NCBI GenBank assembly: GCA_004563195.1
Contig: SFTJ01000019.1
Span: 1-57,940 of the forward strand
Source of the DNA: a bacterium
GTDB lineage: Bacteria; Bacteroidota; Bacteroidia; Bacteroidales; Muribaculaceae
Direction: 5' to 3'
DNA length: 57,940 nt
How positions within the stretch are numbered: position 1 is the stretch's first letter; each line of letters starts with the position of its first letter. Both the position numbers and the translations under genes were made by a program. A model generated the notes under the pieces. That model ran no database searches and had not been told where the DNA came from. It saw only the letters and a list, made by a program, of their open reading frames with translations. Positions 36,200-44,098 of the stretch are shown here, in pieces.

Positions 36200-37429
36200 T
36201 TATCGATAGAGATAATATTTGCTTGAAGCAAGGCGGAATGCCTCGGCATCTTTGTTCCAATAGTCGATAATATCGGCCACTTTGTAGCGTTTCGACATCA
36301 TCTTGCGTATCTTGTCGGTGCCGCACACTTTGTCGAACATATTGAAGCGTGCCTTAAATGCTTCATCGAACGCCAAATGGTCGGGATACATATCGGCAAG
36401 CACTTCCATTGCGTAGAATTGTATCAATGTGAGGTCGCAGTCAACGGCATCGGTGATATACACTTGCACACCTTGCACATTCTTGCCCTGGCACGCACTG
36501 TAGAAGGGCTTCACATAGATGGGGCGGAATATCACGCCTTTCAAGCCGAGGGCATTCATACGCTTGGTAAATGCCTGAGCATCAATCCACTCTTGGCAGA
36601 ACAGCTGGAACGGCAATGTGTAGCCTATGCCTATGTGCAGATATGGGGTCTCACCTATTATGCCTGTGGCGGCATAATAATATGAGTGAGCCGCCTGCGG
36701 CACATGTGGCGACGGCAATATCCATGGCATTCCGGTTTGCTCGAATGTCATATAGCGATGCCAGCCTTCCATTGGCACCACGGTGAGGTCGCATTTCACG
36801 CCGTTGCCGAGAAGTCCTTCGTTATTAAGATATTGTGCCAACTCGCCGGGGGTGAGCCCGTAGAGATATGGTATGGGATACTTGCTCACAAACGAGAAAA
36901 AGCCGTCTTCCACCAAGCAACCTTCCACTTTGTTGCCTCCGAGGGGGTTGGGGCGGTCGAGCACCATAAATTGCTTGCCGTTTTCGGCACATGCTTCCAT
37001 ACACACGCCCATCGAACTGATAAAAGTGTAGGATCGGCAGCCGTTGTCTTGAATATCATATATCAATACGTCTATGTCCTTGAGCATTTCGGCTGTTGGC
37101 TTATGGCTTTTGCCATAGAGCGAATATACTTTCACGCCTGTAGCGGGGTCTACGCTGTTGTCGACCTTATCGCCGGCATGCACATCGCCGCGCACTCCGT
37201 GCTCGGGCGCAAACAGCGCCACCAACTCCACTCCTTCGGCCTCGGCGAGGATGTCGACGGTCGATTTCAGTTTGTTGTCCACTCCGGTGGGATTGGTTAG
37301 CAAACCCACGCGTTTGCCTTTGAGTTGGGCAAACCCGCCGTCGCGCAGAACCTCGATGCCGGGCTTCACCATTGCGCTCAGCGCCATAGCTACCACAGCC
37401 ATTGCAAGGGTCAAAATATATTTTTTCAT
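36200..37429 (-). CDS. namZ: Exo-beta-N-acetylmuramidase NamZ (DUF1343, GH171)
   Basis: The 409-residue protein has a signal peptide (about 1-19) and the DUF1343 signature VGLLTNPTGVD, FAPEHGVRG (E76-H77, the likely catalytic pair) and DIQDNGCRSYTF. Family members characterised in Bacillus release MurNAc from the non-reducing end of peptidoglycan fragments. In the periplasm it would feed MurT. It is 35 nt after the AmpG-like gene and 102 nt before the oxidase gene. Confidence 0.92.
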   Translation of the reverse strand: MKKYILTLAMAVVAMALSAMVKPGIEVLRDGGFAQLKGKRVGLLTNPTGVDNKLKSTVDILAEAEGVELVALFAPEHGVRGDVHAGDKVDNSVDPATGVKVYSLYGKSHKPTAEMLKDIDVLIYDIQDNGCRSYTFISSMGVCMEACAENGKQFMVLDRPNPLGGNKVEGCLVEDGFFSFVSKYPIPYLYGLTPGELAQYLNNEGLLGNGVKCDLTVVPMEGWHRYMTFEQTGMPWILPSPHVPQAAHSYYYAATGIIGETPYLHIGIGYTLPFQLFCQEWIDAQAFTKRMNALGLKGVIFRPIYVKPFYSACQGKNVQGVQVYITDAVDCDLTLIQFYAMEVLADMYPDHLAFDEAFKARFNMFDKVCGTDKIRKMMSKRYKVADIIDYWNKDAEAFRLASSKYYLYR

Positions 37430-37464
37430 ATTGTTGTTGCTATTGATTAATCTGTTTAATAATA

Positions 37465-38784
37465 TTATTTCTTGCCGTATTCGGGGTCAATCTTTCGGTC
37501 TACCAAGTAGGTTACCACCAATGTTGCAAAGCAGCATGCCATCACCATCCAGAAGAAGTTGACGTAGCCTATGGCTTCTTGTATGTAACCTGCCACAAAT
37601 CCCGGCAACATCATACTCAACGCCATAAAGGCTGTGCATATTGCATAGTGCGATGTTTTAAATTCGCCTTCCGAGAAATACATCATATATAGCATATAGG
37701 CTGTAAATCCGAAGCCGTAGCCAAATTGCTCGATGCACAATGCTGTGGTGATTATCACCAGATTGGTGGGCTGTGCCACTGCAAGGTACACAAAGGTGAG
37801 GCATGGCAATGTCATTCCGGCTGCCATCCACCACAGCGACTTCTTAAGACCTAATTTCGAGGCAAACAAGCCGCCCACTATTCCGCCGCCAAGCAGTGCC
37901 ACCACGCCTATGGTGCCATACACAATTCCCACTGTCTCGGTCGATAACCCAAGACCGCCTTCTGCGGTGGAATGTACGAGAAATGGCATACACAACTTGA
38001 TGAGGAAGCCTTCGGGCAAGCGATAGAGTAGCATAAATGCTATCGCGAGCAAGCAACCCGGCTTGGTGATAAACGATTCAAACGATCTGAGAAATTCAGT
38101 GATGCCGGCTGTTGCCGATGCTCCTTCGCTGATGCGCGGCTTGTCGTCGGCCGAATGTGGCAACACGAATATGTGATAAAGTGTTATCAAGAAGAATACC
38201 ACTGCGCTAACTCCAAGCGTAATTTGCCACGAAAGAGGTATATCGTCGGTGCGAGTCTCTATTATACCGGCTATTGCCACCAATACGCCCTGTCCGAACA
38301 CCGATGCTATGCGGTAGAATGTGCTGCGAACGCCTATAAATGCGGCTTGGCTGCTCGGGCTGTGAGCAAGCATATAATAGCCGTCGGCGGCTATGTCGTG
38401 CGTTGCCGAGGCAAATGCAGCAATGATAAACAGCACGAGCGTGAGTGTGAACATACTGATAGGCGTTGCTCCCGATGCTATGGTTGCCACATCAGGTTTT
38501 GGCAATGTGATGGTCAGAATCACCATCAGCGCTGTCATAAGCACTTGCATGCCCACTATCCACCAACGCTTGGTCTTTACCACGTCTACTATCGGGCCCC
38601 ACAAGCCTTTCAAGAACCATGGGAAATAGAGCAATGTGGTGAAAAACGACATATCACCGTTGGGCACGCCCATCTTGGTGAACATCATCACCGATATATT
38701 ATTTACCACGAAATAAGGTACGCCTTCTGCAAAATATAGAGTTGGCACCCACCACCAGGGATTTTTTTGATTTGTGTTACTCAT
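37465..38784 (-). CDS. ampG: AmpG-like muropeptide MFS permease
   Basis: The 439-residue, twelve-helix protein starts with the AmpG/SLC33 motif LYFAEGVPYFVVN and has KGLWGPIVD in the helix 2-3 loop. AmpG carries GlcNAc-anhydroMurNAc and its peptides into the cytoplasm. Its place between SpoIID (8-nt overlap) and namZ (35 nt) strongly supports a cell-wall sugar substrate, though the exact one (anhydro-disaccharide or MurNAc-GlcNAc) cannot be read. Confidence 0.88.
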   Translation of the reverse strand: MSNTNQKNPWWWVPTLYFAEGVPYFVVNNISVMMFTKMGVPNGDMSFFTTLLYFPWFLKGLWGPIVDVVKTKRWWIVGMQVLMTALMVILTITLPKPDVATIASGATPISMFTLTLVLFIIAAFASATHDIAADGYYMLAHSPSSQAAFIGVRSTFYRIASVFGQGVLVAIAGIIETRTDDIPLSWQITLGVSAVVFFLITLYHIFVLPHSADDKPRISEGASATAGITEFLRSFESFITKPGCLLAIAFMLLYRLPEGFLIKLCMPFLVHSTAEGGLGLSTETVGIVYGTIGVVALLGGGIVGGLFASKLGLKKSLWWMAAGMTLPCLTFVYLAVAQPTNLVIITTALCIEQFGYGFGFTAYMLYMMYFSEGEFKTSHYAICTAFMALSMMLPGFVAGYIQEAIGYVNFFWMVMACCFATLVVTYLVDRKIDPEYGKK

Positions 38785-40105
38785 GATTATAAAGTGTTGT
38801 AATATTTGCGTTTATAAAATAGTGTAATAATATGTCCTTGTAGTTATAGCCTTGCTCGCCCATTACGGCTGCGCCTATCTGGCACAAGCCCACGCCATGG
38901 CCCCATCCTGCGCCCTTGAGCACAAATTTCTGCGGGAATCCGTCGGCGTCGATGTCGTGGCGCTCCACTATAAATGCCGAGCTGTAGAGGTGCGACGGCG
39001 ACAAGGTGCGGCGTATGTCCAACTCCTTGCCTATGATGCGGCTATATTTGTCGCCCACTATCTTGAGTTTATACAGGCGTCCGCTGGTGCCGCGCGCCAC
39101 GGGCTGCAGGTCCTTTATCTTACCATAATCCACACCTGAGCGCTCGTAGATGAGTTTGCTCAGCTCATCCTGGGTGTATTCCACGCGCCAGCGATAGAAG
39201 TCGTGGGTCTCTTGGTCGTAGTTGTTGAGCACTTGCGAGAGTATGCGGGCATCGGTGGTATTGCAGAATGCCTTGGGCTTGGTGAGTATCCATTCCTCGG
39301 CATTGGCTTCCTTGGTAAGGTCGGGGAAGTTATCCTCATCTTTGTCGTCGCGCTTTGCCACAAGATAGGGATAATGCTTTGGTTCCCAGCAATTTTCAAA
39401 CTCTTCATACACGCCGCCGCAACATTTCGAGAAGCGAGCATCGCACAATTCGCCGTCGTAGGTCAAAACCTTGCCGAAGGTGGCTTCGATGGCTTGGCGC
39501 ACGGTCTCGGTTGATGCGCGGGTTATGCCTTGATAGCGCTGACAGTGGTCGTCGGCGCAAACATCGAAGTTCACATGGTCTTCGCGGTCCCACCAGCGTA
39601 TCACTTCGCCTTCGCTCTCTTCGATTGCACTATAGGTCTCGTTGCTATCGTCGATTTTCTTGCGTTTCTCTATCTGTGAGAGCAGCCAACTGCGCGATAT
39701 CACCGCATGTGCCTTAAGCAACTCAAGCGATGCCGTTGCGCTCATCTCCGACGATATCACGCTCAGCAGATAATCTTCTACCGAGAGTATGTTCACCGCC
39801 GTGAGTTTGCCGTTCTCCACTATTATCTTCAGCGACCCGCTGAACGATTGGTCTTCCTTGCGTTCCCAGTGAAAATTCACGCCTATGGTAACTCCGATAA
39901 GCGTAAACGACCCGGTAGCGCTGTCGGTCGGCTCAAAGAGCAATTCGTCGTGCAATTGGCCGTTCCAAAGCACTTTGCCTTCGCTACACACTGCGCTTTG
40001 CTTGCCACTATACACCGCTGAGGCCACGCGATAGTCGCCGTTGAGCACAAATTCCAATTGTGGTTCGCTCATTATTCCCACTTTCACTTGAGGAATGTTT
40101 CCCAT
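38777..40105 (-). CDS. SpoIID/LytB-domain protein without signal peptide
   Basis: The 442-residue protein has an N-terminal beta-rich part, the SpoIID core with ILSVEDYLLSVISSEM (E120 matches the catalytic Glu), LKAHAVISRSWLL, a Cys-Cys-Gly block near 236 and the end motif GWGHGVGLCQIGA (about 405-417). SpoIID is a lytic transglycosylase that cuts peptide-free glycan to anhydroMurNAc ends. The protein starts MGNIPQVKVGIM, with no signal sequence, and the next upstream in-frame codons meet a stop after about six codons, so the product looks cytoplasmic. It overlaps ampG by 8 nt. Confidence 0.88.
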   Translation of the reverse strand: MGNIPQVKVGIMSEPQLEFVLNGDYRVASAVYSGKQSAVCSEGKVLWNGQLHDELLFEPTDSATGSFTLIGVTIGVNFHWERKEDQSFSGSLKIIVENGKLTAVNILSVEDYLLSVISSEMSATASLELLKAHAVISRSWLLSQIEKRKKIDDSNETYSAIEESEGEVIRWWDREDHVNFDVCADDHCQRYQGITRASTETVRQAIEATFGKVLTYDGELCDARFSKCCGGVYEEFENCWEPKHYPYLVAKRDDKDEDNFPDLTKEANAEEWILTKPKAFCNTTDARILSQVLNNYDQETHDFYRWRVEYTQDELSKLIYERSGVDYGKIKDLQPVARGTSGRLYKLKIVGDKYSRIIGKELDIRRTLSPSHLYSSAFIVERHDIDADGFPQKFVLKGAGWGHGVGLCQIGAAVMGEQGYNYKDILLHYFINANITTLYNHE

Positions 40106-40123
40106 ATATGTCGATTTTTTAGT

Positions 40124-41059
40124 TTATTCGCTTTTTATCATTTTTGCTATTTCATCCGAGCTGTAGCACACCTCGCTGAAAATCTGCTTTATCTCTCGCG
40201 CCCCTATTTTCGCGAAATCTTTTTCGAGGGGTATTGCCATCGCTCCTCCCATATCCACTGAGGCGGGCGATATCAATATATTGTCATCGCCTTGGGCTTC
40301 GTAGCACGAGGGACGATGTCGCTTGCGTGGAAATGCGCTTACTATCCACTCATCTCCGTTTTTTGCGCAAAGCACATTGAGCATCGGTTCGCTCTCTCCT
40401 GCCGGCACGGGCAATCGTGATATGAGCATATCAAACATTGCAGCTCCGGCGGCTATGTCGGTGGCTCTTATCACCACGGCGGCTCGCTCGTGGTCCACTA
40501 TGCTCATCCGGGCTCGGTCGGTGCTCGCCACAAGTTGCTCATCGGCTCCATTCAGTTCCGAGAGCCATGGCATAAAGCCTTTGTTGCCTGCCTGAAAGTG
40601 CATGTGGTCGGGCGCTGAGGCTCCACATCGCGGTCCGTTGTAGAAGAGTTCGTAGCCGTCCATCGCATCAGCCATTGCCATCATGTGGGGCATACGGCCT
40701 ATTATGCTTTGTGCGGTGTGTTGGCTGCATGCTATGGTGAGATGCTTGGGAAAGATGGGATAAGGATTTACCAGCACCTTATATTCTTCACCCCAGGCAA
40801 GCCATTGCTGCTCCAACGGTCGGTTTTCGTCGCACAAAAAGCACTTGCGCGCCTTGAGCGACGCCGCATCTATCTTTGCGGCACTTGAGCGAATACGGGC
40901 GGGGTTGAACTGCACTTTTATTGCATAATTGCCCGTTTGCACGGTTTTCACTTGCACTGCATCGAGTGCTCTGAAGTTGGTTTTCGCCATTGGCCATTCC
41001 GCCAATTGTCGGGCAAAAAACTCGTCCACTTCAACCCCGCTTATCCGCTTCATTATCAT
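40124..41059 (-). CDS. DUF4922 HIT-like protein, possible nucleotidyltransferase or phosphorylase
   Basis: The 311-residue protein has CFLCDENRP (C73, C76), VNPYPIFPKHLTIA and PDHMHFQAG (H152, H154), which together recall GalT/Ap4A phosphorylase and GDP-hexose phosphorylase folds of the HIT superfamily. Such enzymes move a nucleotide between sugar phosphate and phosphate. No signal peptide is present. It lies 37 nt after a glycosyltransferase gene and 18 nt before spoIID in the salvage operon. A role in making or recycling a nucleotide sugar from salvaged amino sugar is possible, but not shown. Start could be 41059 or 41053. Confidence 0.78.
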   Translation of the reverse strand: MIMKRISGVEVDEFFARQLAEWPMAKTNFRALDAVQVKTVQTGNYAIKVQFNPARIRSSAAKIDAASLKARKCFLCDENRPLEQQWLAWGEEYKVLVNPYPIFPKHLTIACSQHTAQSIIGRMPHMMAMADAMDGYELFYNGPRCGASAPDHMHFQAGNKGFMPWLSELNGADEQLVASTDRARMSIVDHERAAVVIRATDIAAGAAMFDMLISRLPVPAGESEPMLNVLCAKNGDEWIVSAFPRKRHRPSCYEAQGDDNILISPASVDMGGAMAIPLEKDFAKIGAREIKQIFSEVCYSSDEIAKMIKSE

Positions 41060-41096
41060 AACATTCTATAAAAAAACTCTCTGTCGTAGATTGTTA

Positions 41097-42578
41097 TCAC
41101 TTCTTTGCCTTGTTCATGGCAATACGTGCTTTCAACTCCCATGTGCGGATGCGATCCTTATAGGTGTTGTTGCGGTTCATCTTATCCACATCGAGGGCGG
41201 CATCGCTGTTGTCGTCCCAACGACGGCACATGTAAACCGACTTGTATACACGACCTATCTGATAGATACGCGACATGTTCAAACCCAATGCATAGTCTTC
41301 GCCATAGTTCACTGCGGGCAACTTCATCGAGCGTAGCACCGGAGTGTAGAATGCGCGTGGTGCACCGAGTCCGTTGATGCGAAGCGCATTGTTACGACCG
41401 TTTTCGGGTGTCCACTCTCTGTGGTCTACAAGACCCGGAGGCAATATGTTGCGATTGATGTCGGTGAGGGTGTACGAACCTACCACCATTGCGCAGTTTT
41501 GTTCGTAGAAGGCGTTTACCATAGTGGTGAGGGTGTTCTCGTCTTCATATACGTCGTCGCTATCGAGCTGAACGCAGAATTTACCTGCCTGCTCGTGGTG
41601 TGCTGCAAGGTTCCAGCATGCGCCTACGCCTATATCGCCCACTATCATGTGTATCACTTGCGGATTGTTGCCATAACGCTCCTTGATGATTTCGGTGGTG
41701 CGGTCGGTTGAGCAGTTGTCAACTACTATCACATTGAACTTAAAGTCGCACTTCTGTGCAAGTGCACTGTCGATGGCGTCGGCTATGGTGCGCTCGCGGG
41801 TGCGTACCGGAATGATTACGGTAGCTTCTACCGGGAAGTTGTTCTCGCTGAACTCGATGTGCTTGAATTCGGGTTCAAGGAAGCCGCCTATTTCCTTCAA
41901 GTGCTCGGTGCAGGCTTTCTCCATCTCTATCTGACGGCCGCGGTTGCGTGGGTCTACATAGTCGAACATCTTTTCGCCGCTCTTACGAGTGTCGAGCTCG
42001 ATGTCGCTGTAGAGGAATTCGTTGATGTGTGTCAACTCGGCAAATTGCGACAATTTCAAACGCAAATCGTAGAGTCCGGCAAACTGATAGTCGGCTTTCA
42101 TAGCTGCTGCAGCTTTCTTGTAGCATTCCGAGCAGAACAGAAGCACCGAACCGAAGTCGAAATCATCGCGCAAGCTGCCGAATTGGTAGTCGATAACCGG
42201 TGCCTTGGTGCTGGTGGGCAGACCTTCTTCGCTGTAGTGGTCGCCGTTGTAGTGGTCGGCATATACCATACCGCTGAGGGTGTCTTCGGCTATCTTCACC
42301 ATGCGGTCGAGTGCAAATGGACCGAACTTCAAGTTGTCGTACTTCTGATAATAGAGCACGAAGTCGCTGTCGGCCTTTTCGGCTATTGCCTTCATGGTCT
42401 TGCTCGATGTCAAACCGTCGATTTTTATCACTTCACAGCCTTCATAGCTACCTTCTGCACCTTCGAGTTGAAGAAGATAGATTTTTTTCACCAATGCATT
42501 TGCCTTCAATTCGGCTACTGTTGCCGACACTTGATTGGCATCGGCGAATGGAATAAAGCAATTGATAGTTTTTGCCAT
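41097..42578 (-). CDS. GT2-type glycosyltransferase, second of a tandem pair
   Basis: The 493-residue protein has two parts. Residues about 1-245 form a degenerate alpha/beta region (CFIPFADANQVSATVAELKA; VYADHYNGDHY), and about 250-470 form a GT-A family 2 domain: ATVIIPVRTRERTIADAIDSA, VIVVDNCSTDRT and the metal site QLDSDD (about 336). There is no signal peptide or membrane helix, so it should be cytoplasmic. It is 17 nt after its paralogue and 37 nt before the DUF4922 gene. Acceptor and donor are unknown; a position inside a peptidoglycan-salvage operon is unusual for a GT2. Confidence 0.85.
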   Translation of the reverse strand: MAKTINCFIPFADANQVSATVAELKANALVKKIYLLQLEGAEGSYEGCEVIKIDGLTSSKTMKAIAEKADSDFVLYYQKYDNLKFGPFALDRMVKIAEDTLSGMVYADHYNGDHYSEEGLPTSTKAPVIDYQFGSLRDDFDFGSVLLFCSECYKKAAAAMKADYQFAGLYDLRLKLSQFAELTHINEFLYSDIELDTRKSGEKMFDYVDPRNRGRQIEMEKACTEHLKEIGGFLEPEFKHIEFSENNFPVEATVIIPVRTRERTIADAIDSALAQKCDFKFNVIVVDNCSTDRTTEIIKERYGNNPQVIHMIVGDIGVGACWNLAAHHEQAGKFCVQLDSDDVYEDENTLTTMVNAFYEQNCAMVVGSYTLTDINRNILPPGLVDHREWTPENGRNNALRINGLGAPRAFYTPVLRSMKLPAVNYGEDYALGLNMSRIYQIGRVYKSVYMCRRWDDNSDAALDVDKMNRNNTYKDRIRTWELKARIAMNKAKK

Positions 42579-42595
42579 AATTAGTTTTTTTGTAG

Positions 42596-44074
42596 TTATT
42601 TATTGTTATTATTTAATATTTCTCTCTTGTTCTCGGCTATTCGTGCCCTCAGTTCCCATGTGCGAATGCGATCCTTATATACATTGTTGGCATTCATGGC
42701 TGTCACATCGAGGTTGGCATCGGTGTTGTCGTCCCACCTTCTGGCACACGTCATCACATCCCACACTCTGCCCACATGATAGTGCCGCGATATGTAGAGT
42801 CCCATGGCATAATCTTCGCCATAGCAGGTGTTGGGCAGGTGTATCTCGCGGAACACCGGCGTATAGAATGCTCTCGGGCCGCCTATGCCGTTCACGCGAA
42901 GCAGATTGTTGCGGCCGTTGTCTTCGGTCCACTCGTTGTGCAGTATCTTGCCGGGAGGCAATATGTTGAGGTCGAAATCGGTTATCTCATAGCCGCCCAC
43001 CACCATTGCACTGCCCGAGCGATAGAATTCTGCCACCATCGTAGCCAGCACTTGGTCGGTCTTATACACGTCGTCGCTGTCGAGACCTATCACAAAGCGA
43101 CCACATCGGCTGTCGTCGGCGCCGAGATTCCAGCAGCCGCCTATTCCCAGGTCATTGCGCTCGGGTATGAGGTGTATCACTCGATCATCGGTGGCATAGC
43201 GTTCTATCAGTTCCGATGTGCCATCGGTGGAGTGATTGTCTACCACTATCAGGTTATATTTGAAGTCGGCTTTCTGCTTGAGCACGCTCTCTATGGCATC
43301 GCCTATGGTGCGCACGCGATTGAGCACAGGTATTATCACCGTACATTCCACTTCGAAGTTGCCTTCCTTTAGGTTTAGCGTCTTGTATGCACCGGGCTCT
43401 AAATATGCGCCTACTCGCTTCAAATAGTCGGTCACCGATTGCTCCATCTCTATCTGTTGTCGGCGATTGTCGGGGTTTTGATAGTCGAAGATAGTCTCTC
43501 CGCTACTGCGTAGGTCGAGTGCCACTTCGCTATAGAGATATTCGTTGATGTGCTCCAATCGGCCCATCTCACTCAAGCGCAGTCGCATATCATAAAAACC
43601 GGCGTAGCTGTATGCTTCTGTCATAGCCGTTGCCGCTTGCTTCAGGGCTTCGGTCTTAATCAAAATCAATGAACCAAATTCAAATTCGTCGCGCAAACTG
43701 CCTTGCTGATAATCTATTACCGGCGCCTTGGTCTGTACGCCGTTTCGCTCTTGATAATGGTCGGCATAGCACATCACGGCTCCGCTGTCGTCGGCTATCT
43801 TGAGCATTCGCTGCAATGCGTGATAACCCAATCGCAGCGCATCGCCGTTACGATATAGTAATGTATAGTCTGCTGTTGCCTTCTCGGCTATCGCCTTAAT
43901 GGCTGCTGTGGAGTCAAAGCTGTCTACCTTAATCACCTCACAGGCTGCGCTTTGCTCGCTCTTTACTGTTAGAGCATAGCATTTGCTCACCACTCCGCTC
44001 GCTTCGAGTTGGGATATGGTCAGACTTGCCTTGGCGGGGTCGGAATAAAGTATAAATGCCTCAATCCTTTTCAT
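42596..44074 (-). CDS. GT2-type glycosyltransferase, first of a tandem pair
   Basis: The 492-residue paralogue of the gene downstream has the same plan: an N-terminal degenerate half (about 1-245; CYADHYQERNGV, DYQQGSLRDEFEFGS) and a GT2 domain with CTVIIPVLNRVRTIGDAIESV, LIVVDNHSTDGT and GLDSDD (about 331). The C-terminal segments GRNNLLRVNGIGGPRAFYTP and CYGEDYAMGLYISR are nearly shared with its partner, so the two arose by duplication and both stayed intact. It lies 24 nt after the amidase gene. No target can be read. Confidence 0.85.
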   Translation of the reverse strand: MKRIEAFILYSDPAKASLTISQLEASGVVSKCYALTVKSEQSAACEVIKVDSFDSTAAIKAIAEKATADYTLLYRNGDALRLGYHALQRMLKIADDSGAVMCYADHYQERNGVQTKAPVIDYQQGSLRDEFEFGSLILIKTEALKQAATAMTEAYSYAGFYDMRLRLSEMGRLEHINEYLYSEVALDLRSSGETIFDYQNPDNRRQQIEMEQSVTDYLKRVGAYLEPGAYKTLNLKEGNFEVECTVIIPVLNRVRTIGDAIESVLKQKADFKYNLIVVDNHSTDGTSELIERYATDDRVIHLIPERNDLGIGGCWNLGADDSRCGRFVIGLDSDDVYKTDQVLATMVAEFYRSGSAMVVGGYEITDFDLNILPPGKILHNEWTEDNGRNNLLRVNGIGGPRAFYTPVFREIHLPNTCYGEDYAMGLYISRHYHVGRVWDVMTCARRWDDNTDANLDVTAMNANNVYKDRIRTWELRARIAENKREILNNNNK

Positions 44075-44098
44075 TTACTAAATACAATCTTTATTAAT

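Noticed and set aside
42596..44074. GT2 pair as lipopolysaccharide or capsule genes
   Set aside because: There is no polymerase, flippase, nucleotide-sugar synthesis or other envelope polysaccharide gene nearby, and the neighbours on both sides are wall-salvage genes; the possibility is not excluded.
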